Part shown: in pieces, positions 30,153 to 41,327 of the stretch
Position numbering within the stretch: position 1 is the stretch's first letter
Layout: every line of letters starts with the position of its first letter
Origin: Isochrysis galbana
Lineage: Eukaryota > Haptophyta > Isochrysidales > Isochrysidaceae
Direction: 5' to 3'
Length of the DNA stretch: 64,000 bases
Assembly: GCA_018136815.1 (NCBI GenBank)
Contig: CM030931.1
Span: forward strand, 3,215,801-3,279,800
Translations under genes and position numbers: made by a program
Notes under the pieces: generated by a model
Seen by the model: the letters and a program-made list of their open reading frames with translations, nothing else
Told to the model about the DNA's origin: nothing
The model's database searches: none

Positions 30153-30245
30153 CCTACTATTATAAGTAGGGGTCAGTGAGGGTCTCGCGCCCCCCTGGGT
30201 GGAAAATAGTGGTTGAAAAGCGTGAGTGGCCGGCCTAGGTGTAAT
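30153..30245 (+). repeat. Third copy of the CCTACT-TATAAGT repeat
   Basis: Begins CCTACTATTATAAGTAGGGG and continues TCAGTGAGGGTCTCGCGCCC, matching the tandem pair at 2126-2325. The following GTGGAAAATAGTGGTT-AAAAG segment also occurs at about 63774-63810, so two repeat modules meet here. Confidence 0.6.
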
Positions 30246-30276
30246 TTTCCCCGTCTGCCGTCTGCGGGTCTTCGGG

Positions 30277-30277
<1 letters not shown>

Positions 30278-30312
<35 letters not shown>
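30278..30312 (+). repeat. Five copies of GGTACAC
   Basis: A perfect 7-bp microsatellite of five units. Confidence 0.9.
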
Positions 30313-30794
30313 CGGGACTTTCAATGGCCCGCGCCCGCGCCTTGGCTGACTGCCCATGATGTCGGCCTGTCGGAAGGGTGAGCACATGTCCGCCAAGACT
30401 CTCATCTCTCATCCCGAAGGGCGCAGACTCGCGGACGTGGAGGCGCGGGACGACGACCACCGCCCTGATGCCTGATACTGTCTTTTCATACCTCTCCTCT
30501 CTTTTAGTGCTTTCGGTTTCGCGCTTTCATTTTTAGTTCACAGTCGAAGGAGTCCCGCTCGTTCATTCGTCGCTTTCATTGAGAGCAGAAGCAGATGCAG
30601 GTTTTAAGAGGTGGAAGAGGCTCCGTTTTAAGGTGAGAAAAGGCGGAAGGAAGGTGTGGCGGTGGAGAAAGGTTGAGGGGGCCACTCTCGATGGCGGCGC
30701 GGTGAGGGCGGAAGGGAATCAGAGTGGCAGAGCGAGGGGCGCGAGACGGGCAGCGTGGGGGGGAGGGAGGGGGCGGGGGTGCGGGCGGGGTGAG
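30313..30794. other. Upstream region of the next gene
   Basis: No independent gene seen. The last 200 bases are purine-rich and probably form the promoter or 5' untranslated region of the gene starting at 30795. Confidence 0.4.
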
Positions 30795-33258
30795 ATGCGC
30801 ATCGAGGTGCCTGGCGCGCTCGAGACGAGCCACGGCTCGATCCGCCGAAAGCTCGAGCAGCTGCGTGCTGCGGTCACCACCTCGATGCTCCGTTCAGCGA
30901 TTCTGCACTGGAGCTCTCTCTCGAGCGATCCAAGGCTAAGCGAGTGGTTGGGAGAAGAGGTGATGGTGGTCGACTCACCCGAGCGCCGCCACCTCACCTC
31001 GCAAGCCAGGCGACGTGCTCTCAAAATCATGAAGCTGCTCCAATCGGTACGGAGCTCTGGCTGTGGAAGAGAACCGGACGGTGCCGCCTCACACGCTCGC
31101 GCGGCGCGCTCATTCAACGCTGCCCCTCTTCTGCGCACAGGTGTTGAGTCATGAACACGAGACCAAACGGGTACTCGCCTCAGCGTGGGAACAGTGGCGC
31201 GATGTCGGGCGCACGCTTCCATTGGCGCGTCGGCCGCCTACTGCTCGCCCTATCTTGCAGCTGGTGCCGAGAGTGCTGCCGATGGATCAGCAGGCAACGC
31301 AGGCACACGTGAGCCCAAGCATGCGATCGTCGCCCGCACAAGTGAGGGCGATCCGTCGGAACCGCCGGAGTACCAACAGTCTTCTCGCAGCAGCGGCCGC
31401 CGCCGCCTCGGCGGCTTCAAAAGAGGCTGCCTCGCTCATGGCCCAAGCATCTGATGATGCTCAGACTAATGACGAGATCGTGTCGGTGGCCGCTTCTGAC
31501 TTGCAGACTCTCATGGACTCGGTACGCGACCTCAAGCTCGGGCTACAGCACGAGAGAGATCAGCTGCAAAGCCGCCAGCAGCAGCAGCGCACGCGCTCGC
31601 TAGCCTCAGTGGATGAATGGGCGGATGTGCTAGCTCTTGTGCATGCGCTTGGACGCTGGTCGCGCACCGTGGCGGAAATGTCCATTGAGGAGTCCGTCGG
31701 CGCAGCGTTAAGTGAGGACTTGCGAGTTGTATGCGCTCAGGTGGAGGCGCGGACAGAGGCGACGCTCGCTCAGAGAGACGAGGAGGTGGGCTCGTTGCGG
31801 CGCACAGTTGAGCGCTTGACAGTGGAGTCGCGCGAGGCAGAAGCCCGCGCAAATACATTGGTGGCCCTACTAAAATCGGCCGAAGCCCGGGCCGAAGAGT
31901 TGGAACACGCAAAGGAGCGCGCTCTGGCGGCTGCAGCCGAGATCACCCCTGAAGCCACTTCGTTGAAGGCCGAGACGGCCGCAGGGTCATCCACGGCTTG
32001 GGTGAGGGAGCACGAAGCGCGCATGCAAACGGAAGTTTTGCGCAGAGCGGTCCAAGAGGTGGAGGAGGAGCGGATTGATGTGCTTGCAGCAGAGAAGAGC
32101 TGGCGTGAACGAGTGGTCGAGCTCGAGGCCGCGTGTCACGATGCTTCTGAGGCCCTAGGATCGCAGCGGGCTGAGTGGGATCGAGCGGCGGCTCATCATG
32201 TAGATGCCATGAGAGAGGGACAGCGGCGGCGGCGGCTGTGCGCCTTAGAAATAGTAGTCCGCTCGCACAGGCGCTTGGCGCTCGGCCGGTCCATTTCGTG
32301 CTGGCATCGCACGATTTCCAGTATCTCGCATGGCGAAGTCGAGTCGCGAGCGGCGAAACTCTTCAAGAGAGCGACAGAGGCCGAGGCGGCGGCAGTGCAG
32401 TTGCGATGCGAGCACGCAACAGCCCGACGCAAGCTCGATGAGGAAGGCTCGAAATGTTCGTTGGTGGAGGAGCGCCTCCGTACGATCACACAGGAGAATG
32501 ATCGGCTACGCCGGGCGGCAATCGAGGCGAGCGCGGGCAGGGAGGCGGAGAAGGAGGCGATGGAAAGGCAGCTGCAACGCGCCAGGGAAAAAGCGGCTCG
32601 GAGCGCGAACGCGGCGAACACCGCTGAGACCGAAGTGGCCACGCTTCGGAAACAAGTACAAGAATTGGAGGATGAAATTGCACACCTGAGGGTGCCCCAA
32701 GCCCATTGCAAGAGATCTAAGAGTGTAACGCCGCCCCCGCCGCCCCCGCCGCCGCCACCACCTCCACCGCCGCTATCACATCATCAGCAACGTATCATCC
32801 GCTCTGTCTCGCCGAGCCGGCCAAAGCCGAAAGCTATTGCTGCTGCACATTGCAGTCTTGCGAGCCCCCTATCGGCTGGGTCGGCGAAGACGACGTCTTC
32901 GATACTTCTCCATCGCGACGCACGATTGGAAGCTCGCTCATCCTCGGCTCGCCTGACGCGCCCGCCCGCAAATTCAGCGTCCGAGGGAGCCACCTCGACG
33001 AAGAAAACCGCTCCGACGCCGATAACGATCAGCCCCGAAAGCTTNNNNNNNNNNNNNNNNNNNNNNNNNNNNNNNNNNNNNNNNNNNNNNNNNNNNNNNN
33101 NNNNNNNNNNNNNNNNNNNNNNNNNNNNNNNNNNNNNNNNNNNNGACAGTGAAGTGGCCATGAATCCAAAGCGCCGCCGCACGGCAGCCGATATCGACGG
33201 CCAGGAGCCAGACGGCGCATGCTCTGGTGATGAGATGGAGTGCGAGAGTTGTGAGTGA
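30795..33258 (+). CDS. Long coiled-coil protein, possibly SFI1/centrin-binding-like (2 exons, interrupted by an assembly gap)
   Basis: Exon 1 is 30795-31046 (MRIEVPGALETSHGSIRRKL...LLQS) and exon 2 is 31141-33258, joined in phase 0 across a 94-bp GT-AG intron. Three short segments have a bulky/Trp spacing like SFI1 centrin-binding repeats: MLRSAILHWSSL, RVLASAWEQWRDV and RLALGRSISCWHRTI. Residues about 150-630 are otherwise coiled coil. A run of 14 prolines (from about 32731) precedes a Ser/Arg/Lys-rich tail with SVTPPP and SVSPSRPK motifs. The tail contains 100 N (33045-33144), so its true length is unknown. The frame is open on both sides of the gap, and ends NPKRRRTAADIDG...ECESCE, with a likely nuclear-localisation motif. 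A role at centrosomes or basal bodies is inferred. Confidence 0.65.
33045..33144. other. Assembly gap (100 N)
   Basis: A run of exactly 100 N, a conventional placeholder, inside the coiled-coil gene. Confidence 0.95.
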
Positions 33259-34422
33259 GTTAGTGTTCTACGTGCATGTGTCCAATGTGTCCTGACCTGT
33301 GTCGAACCGTGGGGTCTAAGGCAAGCAGTATGAGTTTAATGAACGTCTAGTGTTGGTTACATGGCTTATCTGCCGTCTCGATGGTCGCAGGGGGTCGTGC
33401 GGCTAAGGGGCTGTCAGAACTATGACCATTGGTGAGGATAATGTGGCTCTACATAGCGAGAAATGACGAAAAACAAAATAAAAATAAAACTATTTCTACG
33501 AGTAAAACATTTTTATGTAAGACTCCCCAAGTTGTTACTAGGGTTTACGCGAGAGGACCGAAGGCCTGTGCGGCGCCGCCATGGCGTCGTGCAGCCCCAC
33601 TCCCCCCAGTCACTCCCAGTGCTGTCGCGGGCGCCCTGGTTGGAGAAACTTCCAACCATGGGAGTTGTGGCCGGGGCCTGCATGGGAGCCCCCATTGCAG
33701 CCATAATCCCGAGGTGCGGGCGCGAATTCGCGGCCCCAGGCCCGATTTCACCCCCGCGCACGGCCGATGGCTGGGCTCACGCGGCACGCTCCCGGCTGTG
33801 GGCGGCGCGGCTCGCGTCCATACTTCACCAATCCCATCCCTCCGATGGCCTGGGGGTATGAGGGCATCGGCCAGGCGCGAAAGGGGCGGTCCGCGCGCGC
33901 ACATCTGGCCGGGGGGGCCATGAATGCCAGATCCCTTTGGGCGCGCACGAGCGCCAGAGCGGCTGGTCGTTTGTAGGGCTGGGGGGCGATTTGGGCGTCG
34001 AATCACCCCGCAATTTTTGCCTCCGTCGGTCCGCACGGGCCATCCTGCTAGGCCATGCAAGGGGCGCGGGCTCTGGGGTCCGGGTTTGCGTTCCACTCGT
34101 GGTATCCATTCGTAGGACGAAAAACGCTCGTTGAGCAGTAGATTCGTAAAAATGTTTTAAAATACTATTTATCGAGCGAATTGTGACCTATGCTGCAAAT
34201 GCCCCATCACAAATATCATGATATGGCTGGAACCCGAAGGTGGGCTCAAAAGTAGGCGAATATACCCCCTTTCTGAAGTACTGAATACTGAAGTGCGTCC
34301 TACATTATAGGACCCGTCCTATAAAGCTAGGTACCTTTATCCGATATGTATTTGGCAAATTATTTGGTCTCTGGCCAAATACGGTAAATACGAATTTCCC
34401 ATCTAGGGGCAGCACCCCAGCG
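33259..34422. other. No gene seen; possible ~690-bp inverted-repeat element (33485-34175)
   Basis: AT-rich ends face each other: AAACTATTT...TAAAACATTTTTATG at about 33487-33516, and on the other strand AATAGTATTTTAAAACATTT-TTACG near 34146-34176. The inside is GC-rich with overlapping frames but no recognised protein. The end similarity is imperfect, so a MITE-like element is only a possibility. Bases 34180-34422 include the palindromic GGCCAAAT repeat noted at 25729. Confidence 0.3.
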
Positions 34423-34991
34423 GTGACAGGCTTCAGCAGCCACTCCTCCACTGGGCATGCCTTATGGCAGAGGCCCCTCTCGCCCTGGCAAGGGCCGCGG
34501 CAGCGCGGCCCGAGGCCGGGTGGCCCCTATGGGCACACAATGCACAATGCACCCCATTGTAACGAACAACATACCCTCCAGAGACACCCCCCCATACACA
34601 GCACACCACACGCATGAGGCACGAACATACGACATACGACCCCCCTGGGGAAGACCAGGGCCTAGTGACACCGCCCATTGCCCTCGCCCGCACGACACTG
34701 AGCACGGACACCCCCAACCATGCCTCACAGGAGCAAGACTCTGACGAAGACAACACCATCGCAGATTCAGACGCCACCTTCGAGCTCTCATTCCACCAAG
34801 CCGGAGACATCATAATGCAAGACACGACGGTGTACGCCGCCATCGTCGAGCTTCTGCTTGAGCTCGAGGGAGTCGACCCCGAGCAGGGAGTCGACCCCAA
34901 GCCAGACTTCTGGGCCCGCTCGGCGAGGGGCCCGTGGCACATAGCAGTCAACGAGGACTGCGCGCAACAATTCAGGGCACCATACTTGTAG
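34423..34991 (+). mobile_element. LINE ORF1 fragment (copy C)
   Basis: The frame 34614-34991 contains FELSFHQAGDIIMQDTTVYA then AIVELLLELEGVDPEQGVDP, PDFWARSARGPWHIAVNEDC and AQQFRAPYL. This aligns with the core of copies A and B (YKIKDEEALSAIVAHLNKLE, GVDLEPDFLSKSTSGPWEIL, VTADCANQF) with one small in-frame duplication (GVDPEQ/GVDPKP). Homology ends at about 34988. The hairpin 5' end is not present. This is an older, diverged and truncated relative. Confidence 0.7.
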
Positions 34992-35161
34992 ACTCGGCGG
35001 GGGGGGGAGGGAAAGTGCTCTCCCGGCGCCCGTCATCCATCTGGCATTTGAAATGAGAGTACTCCTAGACAGGAAAGCATGAATAGTCTATTCTCATTTG
35101 AAATTCAAAGATGTAGGAGTAGAACATTAGTATTCACACCAAGCCAATGCCACCCAGATCT

Positions 35162-35336
35162 CGTTAGAAATTGTAGTCTTGTAAGAGGTCTTGTTGGCTA
35201 GCATCCCTAGCCACATACACCGGACGAGCCATGCACCAACCGCGCACACCCCCATCGCGGGGTAGGGGCTTCGTTGCCGATGAGGCACGGTCCCTCAGCA
35301 CTAGGATTAAACTAGGACAACAAGAAAACTCTGACA
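35162..35336 (-). repeat. Short solo-LTR-like element, copy 2
   Basis: On the minus strand it starts TGTCAGAGTTT and ends TTTCTAACG, 175 bp. GATCT flanks it on both sides (35157-35161 and 35337-35341), a 5-bp duplication typical of LTR-retrotransposon integration. It is an inverted relative of 11025-11192. It carries no genes and looks like a solo LTR or TRIM fossil. Confidence 0.65.
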
Positions 35337-35613
35337 GATCTCTTCTCTTCCTCACTCTAGATTATATGTCTTCTTCTCATTTTCTCCGTATTTCTCTGCC
35401 TCTCTCTTGTTTCCCTCTCCTATTTCTCTTCTTTCTCTTCTCTTCTCTTCTCTCTCCCTTTCTTCTCTCGTCTCCCCGCTTTCTCTCCCTTCCCTCTTCT
35501 CCCGACGACGGTTGTTCGGTCGGTCGGCTCGCTTCCGTCTCTGCCTCTTCTCCTCCTCCTCCTCCTCCGGCCTTCTCTTCTTTCATCGACGGGGTCAGTC
35601 GACGCCGTCTCCG

Positions 35614-38600
35614 ATGCCATCGGGTCGCTCGACTCCTTGGCCTCACGCAGATCGAAACGCAACTGCATCGAGTGCGGCAATGGATGACTCTCGCTGCAAG
35701 CCCCGACAGTATGAGGGCGTCGGATCGCGCTACCTCGAGCCAGCGGCGCCCCACGCGTTCGACGGCCCCGCGTGCCCGCATTTCTCCCTCGCTAAGGGGC
35801 CCGGACTACTCGCTGCCGTCGTGGGAGCGCCCGCTCCGTTTTTCGTGTATGCACGCGACACGGCTGCACGGCCAGTCTTCGCGGCCTCTCTGCGCTCCGA
35901 GGTGGTGTTCGAGGTGTGCGGACCGGCCCGACCGACCGTGCACGTTGAGAGACAGCCCGACGCAGCCGACACACTCCACGCACACTACGTACCGCCCGTC
36001 GCTGGCCGGTACACAGTGAGCGTCCGGCTGCAAGGGACGCATCTGCCTGGATCCCCATTCACCCTTGAGGCCGTGGCTCGTACGCGTCGCTCGTCCGCCG
36101 AATCGTGTGCATGCATAGGTCAGATCTCGTACACATCTATCGCAGCTGCAGCGCCGCATGCCAAGCCAAATTTGAGTAGGTCATGGAGCAATTTGGGCTC
36201 GCCACGGGAACCACTGGCTGCGTCTCCCTACTTTTATGCGCGTGTCCGCAGTAGGAGAACGTTCGTGAGCACTCCGCCGACGAGCAGTGGCCACTGCGCA
36301 TCTGCAGCTGATCCTCCGGTGGATGAGATCCCCAGCTCCGTCCCACCCTCACCCAGCTTTTCACTACGCGTGCAGGAGGGGGTTATTTGCGGGGTTGCTG
36401 GATCAGCGGTGCGCATGCCGATAATCGCTGCTTCGTTGAGCGCAGCGGCATGGCTACTTGCCCATCCAAACGCTCTGCGCTGTACGCTTTTCCTCGAGCC
36501 GGGTCCTCGTTCTGTCGAAATATACAAATTCAGATCCTCCGATTCCCCGGGCCCCGATGGGAGTCACCATGCATTGGCGCCTTCTCGCAGACGAGCACCC
36601 TCGCCGGGGTCTAGCCCAACTAGGCTCGTTTCTCCTTTCGGCGCCTTGATGGCCACCTCGGCAACGGCAGAGCCGGCAGAGCCTGACAACAACTCCATTC
36701 CTGCCGTCATGCCTGGAGGTTCTCATCGTCGCTCGTCGAACAAGAGACCTGGCTATCGAGGCGCAGCATACCTGAGGATCAACACATCCACCAGCCACGC
36801 GCTGCTGCCGCCCAGTTTTGTTGCGCAAAATGACGACCACACCGTGAACGGTTGGATCGAAGCACGACCACTAGCGCGTAATTCAGCGGACGTGCACGAC
36901 GATCAGGCGGAAGCAAGTGCGCTGCTGCGCTTCACTCGCGCCGGCATATACAGTGTGCACATTGCTATTGGCGAGAAGAAACTCTCCGGCAGCCCAGTTC
37001 GTGTGATGATCGAAGCAGCTGAAGTGTCGCCCGAGGCGTGCCTCGTGGAAGGCGAAGGCGTCCGCGTGGCAGCGGCCGGCGAACGTGTCCAAGTACGGGC
37101 ATGGCTTTGCGACGGCTTCAACAATCTTCTCAGCGCGGCTTCGGTTTCGAAATTAGCCTCTGTCGTGAAAGCGCGCCTTGAATTAGTGCATGCGGCGCCC
37201 GGTTTCCTAGGCGACCCAAGCGCAGTCGACACGGAGGCGCGGGTCTCAGCGGAAGATAGTGGGGCCATCTGCATCTCATATACCTCCAGTATGGCCAGCC
37301 TGCACTCTCTGCATGTCAGTCTTGGGCATACATACCTCGCACGAGCGCCTTACCCCGTGCAAATCTACCCCGGAAGTGTACATCCGCCTCGATGCGAGGC
37401 ACGCGGCGCGGCTGTCCAATGTGCCACTGCTGGAACGGCTGCCACTTTCCTTGTCCAACCGCGTGATCGCTTTGGCAATGCATGTGCGCCGGGGAGCTGT
37501 AGGCTGGCCGTTGATCTACACCCGCGGGTACGCTGTCGTATGCGTTGCACACACTCTGAACTGCTAGCACCCAGACACCTCTGCGAGCTGTTCCATCGCA
37601 TGCACGCACATCCAAAGCGTACTGCGTCTAGACCCCTCGCCCGAAATTGCCTCTGTGGTACGTATCGCTCAGTCATGCATGCGTCCGCCACCCTATAACA
37701 AGCGGTCTTCGCAAGGCTCCGGCCCAGCCTTTGCGTGGTCTCTTTGTGGTCGTTAGCTTCAAACTCGCGCACACGTGACCGCGTAAAGGCTGAGCCGGAG
37801 CATTGGAAAGACCGTTTGTTACAAGGTGCATGGCTTCCTCATCAGATACGGCCGGACCCGTTCCCCCCACCCCTCCTCACCCTCCTCCCCTACGCACGCG
37901 TTTGCTCATCAGACGGGAACCTTGCCTGCGATGGCTGGCCGGTGCGCTGAGCGCACCGATGGCATCCACACCGTGTCCTACACGGCAACTCTCGCTGGCG
38001 AATATTCTCTCAGCGTACGTTGCTATGCCGGTGGGGCCACGGAGCAGACCCAAAACAAGCTTCGCCCCATCGCAGGATCGCCCTTTCATGTCATGGTCGA
38101 AGCGGCGCGAGTCGATCCATCGCAGAGCGCCCTTCAACCTCAAATGTCACCCACGCTATCGCTAAGTCTGCTGGAGACATCACGTCGCCGACATCGTGGA
38201 CACGGCGTGCGTAGCGCGGCCGCCGCGCCCAACCCCCAATCCGACTGTACAAGCGGGCACGCCTTCAAATTGCTTGCAGGAGAGGAAATACACCTCGGCT
38301 TACGCTTCGCAGACGCCTTCGGCAACGTGGTTTCACCTGGTGAAGAGCAATGGCAGGTGCGAACGCGAAGATTGGGTGATGGTCAACTTGAGCCAGCTGC
38401 GCAGATCATGAAGATTAGCCCAGCAATATCGCCACCGAGAGGGCAGCACGAGACGTCCTATCGCTACATCCACCGCGGAGAGGATGGCGGCCTTTTAACG
38501 GGAAAAGCGACGCTAGCTGGTGTCTACGAATTGAGCGTGCTCATAAGCGGCGTGCCGATTCGCAACAGCCCTCTATTGTTGTCAGTGTCTCCTGCGTCTG

Positions 38601-38989
38601 CCTCTGCCACTAAGAGCTACGTCGCGCGTCCACCACCATCAGTCGCAGAGGCTCCCCAGCCATCATCAACCTGGATGTCGGTGTCTGCGGGCAGCGAGAT
38701 TCGTCTTCTTGTTGTAACAGCCGACGACTATGGCAACCCATTACTAAGTAGCAGTGGCAACATTGTGAGAGTGCGGCTGAATGGACCGGCAAGGCCCAAG
38801 GTGCATGTACTTGATTGTGAAGACGGTAGCTACACTGCGAGCTTCGTGCCCATCTTTTCCGGAGTCTACGACTGCGCCGTCCAAGTGAGAGGTGCACACG
38901 TGCAAGGATCACCGATCAAGCTAGCGGTATCTCCCGACCTCTCCTCGCCACGGCTCCAAGATGAAGACGACGATGGTCATCAACACTAA
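35614..38989 (+). CDS. Filamin-repeat (ABP280-type Ig domain) protein (996 aa, 2 exons)
   Basis: Exon 1 is 35614-37527 and exon 2 is 37913-38989. The 385-bp intron (GT-AG, phase 0) joins AVDLHPR to TGTLPAM and so completes one filamin repeat. I count about six repeats, each with the pattern AGxxxxFxVxxxDxxGN, then DGxYxxSYxPxxAGxYxxxV and GSPxxxxV. Examples are AGRYTVSVRLQGTHLPGSPF, AGEYSLSVRCY...IAGSPFH and SGVYDCAVQVRGAHVQGSPI. The second repeat is split by a Ser-rich insertion of about 200 residues. No calponin-homology actin-binding domain, TRIM part or membrane segment is visible, so it differs from animal filamin. A start at MDDSRCK (35680) is an alternative. It probably acts as a scaffold; partners unknown. 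Confidence 0.8.
37696..37821. mobile_element. 126-bp MITE in the filamin intron
   Basis: Near-complete fold-back structure. The left arm TAACAAGCGGTCTTCGCAAG-GCTCCGGCCCAGCCTTTGCG pairs with the right arm, which read on the minus strand is TAACAAACGGTCTTTCCAAT-GCTCCGGCTCAGCCTTTACG. Arms are about 43 bases with about eight mismatches. The element lies wholly inside the intron 37528-37912. The flanking duplication is unclear. Confidence 0.75.
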
Positions 38990-39495
38990 TTTTCGTGTTC
39001 GAGTGTGTCGCATGCGGTGAATGATACATCCTTGGAAGACGAATCGCAACAAACTTAGCCACGCCGTGCCCCCCAACAAGTCTCAGCTGCACATTGCCCA
39101 AGGAGAAGTTGGGGGTCTAGGTGTCTAGGTCCCATCAAGTACAATAGCAAGGCAAAAACAGACCAGCTCTACAAGAGGGGATGGAGCTATTTTAGCGCGT
39201 GGCGCCCTCCCCCCCCCCCCCCCCCCCCTCCCCCCCCCGCCCCTCTTTCTCCCGGGAGCCGCGTGGAGCCAACCCCCCCGCCCTCCGCCCCCCCCTCCCC
39301 TCCCCCGCCCCTCCCCTCTCGCCCTGCTCTCCTTCTCCTCGTGCCCTTCCCTCCCACTACTTTTATTAATGTAGTCCCCGCAACCTTTCCTTTCCCCCCG
39401 CTCTCACAGCTCGGCTCGCGTTCTCTGCTCACCGCCGCGTCTCCCCTCCTCCTCCCCCCCTCTACCCCCCATCCGCGGAGAGAGCGGGGGCAACG
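38990..39495. other. Intergenic, C-rich promoter tract
   Basis: Ordinary sequence to 39200, then C runs (39211-39238 region) and a CT-rich tract up to the start at 39496. No gene is seen. Confidence 0.45.
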
Positions 39496-40020
39496 ATGGC
39501 CGAGGTGGCGCCCGCGCCAGAACACGCGGTGGGTGCGCTCGGCTCTCTGGCCGAGCGCCGCCGCGCCCGCCGCACCAAGGCCGCCGCCACCTCGCCCACC
39601 TCCATCCTCAGCCCGATGGCCTCGACTGCCGGTTCCGAGGGCGCTGTCGACGAGGGCATCGAGAGGGAGGCTGCAGCCATGGGCAGGGCCACGGCGGCTG
39701 AGGCCGCGCTGATCGTGGAGGAGGCGGTCAAGCAGGCCGCCGCCGCCAAGGAGGCCGCGCGCGCCGCCAAGCGCGCTGAGATCGAGGCCAAGGTCGCTGC
39801 GGCCAAGCTTTTTCAGGCAGTGCAGGCGGCAGAGGCGGCCGCTGCCGTCTCGACCAAGACTGTGCGAGCGGTCAAAGCTGCCGATCTATTCAATGATGAC
39901 CACGGTCATGCGGACTCCCACTCCTCGAGCCTTGATAAGAAGGCTGCCCACTCTAACTTCATTCTCAAGGACACGCGCATGCAGGCAGACTATGGTGACA
40001 AAAAGTTCATCAAGCCCTGA
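39496..40020 (+). CDS. Ala/Lys-rich helical protein of unknown function (174 aa)
   Basis: Single exon starting MAEVAPAPEHAVGALGSLAE. Residues about 55-130 form an almost continuous Ala/Glu/Lys helix (AALIVEEAVKQAAAAKEAAR, AAKRAEIEAKVAAAKLFQAV), followed by a His/Asp/Ser-rich linker and the end FILKDTRMQADYGDKKFIKP. No signal peptide or membrane segment. I do not recognise the family. Codon composition and the intact frame directly after a CT-rich leader, as in neighbouring genes, support it as real. Confidence 0.6.
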   Translation: MAEVAPAPEHAVGALGSLAERRRARRTKAAATSPTSILSPMASTAGSEGAVDEGIEREAAAMGRATAAEAALIVEEAVKQAAAAKEAARAAKRAEIEAKVAAAKLFQAVQAAEAAAAVSTKTVRAVKAADLFNDDHGHADSHSSSLDKKAAHSNFILKDTRMQADYGDKKFIKP

Positions 40021-41327
40021 CGAACAGGGACAAAGAGCCAGCAGCTGCCCACCGGTCGTGGCGACAGGAAGGGCAATCGCAACTAAGTTGCTGGTTCGGT
40101 GAAATTCCTATACACCAACATCTGAATTCTTCTTGCCAATACGGAGGCTGCTCCAATCGTCGAGAAATGACGCTGTTCGCACAATTGCCCTCCGGGGCAT
40201 TGCGAACTGCTGATGAGTGCTCGTCGATGCTGTGGAATGTCTGTGGCAAGTTTGTGTTGCAGAATAGCTGCACGCCGCTGACACCGCTACGGTGTTTGCC
40301 CTTTGCAGTGGTTCTCTGCGGCACACCATACGAATCTGTGGAGAAGAGTGTACAGTGTGAGGTGTCATGTGTTTGAGATGCTTTCCCGTTGGCCGTTGGT
40401 CTTCACGTTAGTCGTCGTCGTATACGTGCAGCATGCCGTCCGTCGTCGCATCGACGCACGCATGCGCGTGTTCTCTCCAACAGCCCAAGTAATATGCAAA
40501 TAGGAAGAAAAAATACTCCCGGCGCGCGCAGACGCAGACCTCATACCTCCTCGGCATGGCCCCCGGGAGGGCAGTCCGCCTCACTGGGTTTTCCCCCATT
40601 GCCCATTGTAATTTGTGGGGAGTTATAATGGGAGCCGGGGGTTTGCGATGGGGGGAGATTTGTAGTGATGCATATGTGTATGTGTCTTGTGCCATCACTT
40701 CAAGGCGTGCGGGCAGATGCGTTGAGGGGTGTCGTGATAGAACCGGGCTAGTGGGAGTAGTGGGTAGTTGTACTAACGCACAGATGTTTTATATCTCAAG
40801 GCTCATGGAAGCCGTTCTCCAAGTCGTGCTTGTAAATCTGCTCGGCAATTCCCCGTTTCCGTTTTCTCGTGTGGGCCTCATCTGGAGGTTGACCGACCAA
40901 GCGTCGATGAAGTGTCGGCCACCCAGATTCAGAACGGGAGAGCATCATGAATCATGAACATGAACTTGAACTTGTGCCGACAACTGGGCGTACACCTCGT
41001 GGAGGACTGACTGCAAAGGGAAAGTTTTGAACATGCTCAGATAAATTTATTTAATATTGGTACATCGAGTAAGCGAAACCCACCTGGTTTGCCATCTGAG
41101 ATCTGAGATGGATTAGATGTGTTGAACGTATGCTGAGTGTTGAAAGTACTAGTACTTAGTACTTAGTACTTGATGCTGGGCGAGAGACGAGTGAGAAGAG
41201 TCACAAAAGACAAAAGAAAAAGACTCTCGTCCCCCTTTACTTTACCCCTCTCGGTGGCTTGGGCGGCGGAGAGCGGAGAGAAGAGGAGCACGCGGGAGGC
41301 GGCAGGGTGTGCGGAGCCGGCTCGGCC
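40021..41327. other. No gene seen
   Basis: 3' flank of one gene and 5' flank of the next. At 41147-41171 there is a short AGTACT-based microsatellite (ACTTAGT repeated). Overlapping frames up to 133 codons in 40400-40960 have no support. Confidence 0.4.

Noticed and set aside
33429-34109. 164- and 183-codon frames on opposite strands
   Set aside because: Mutual shadows in GC-rich DNA between possible inverted-repeat ends; no protein features.
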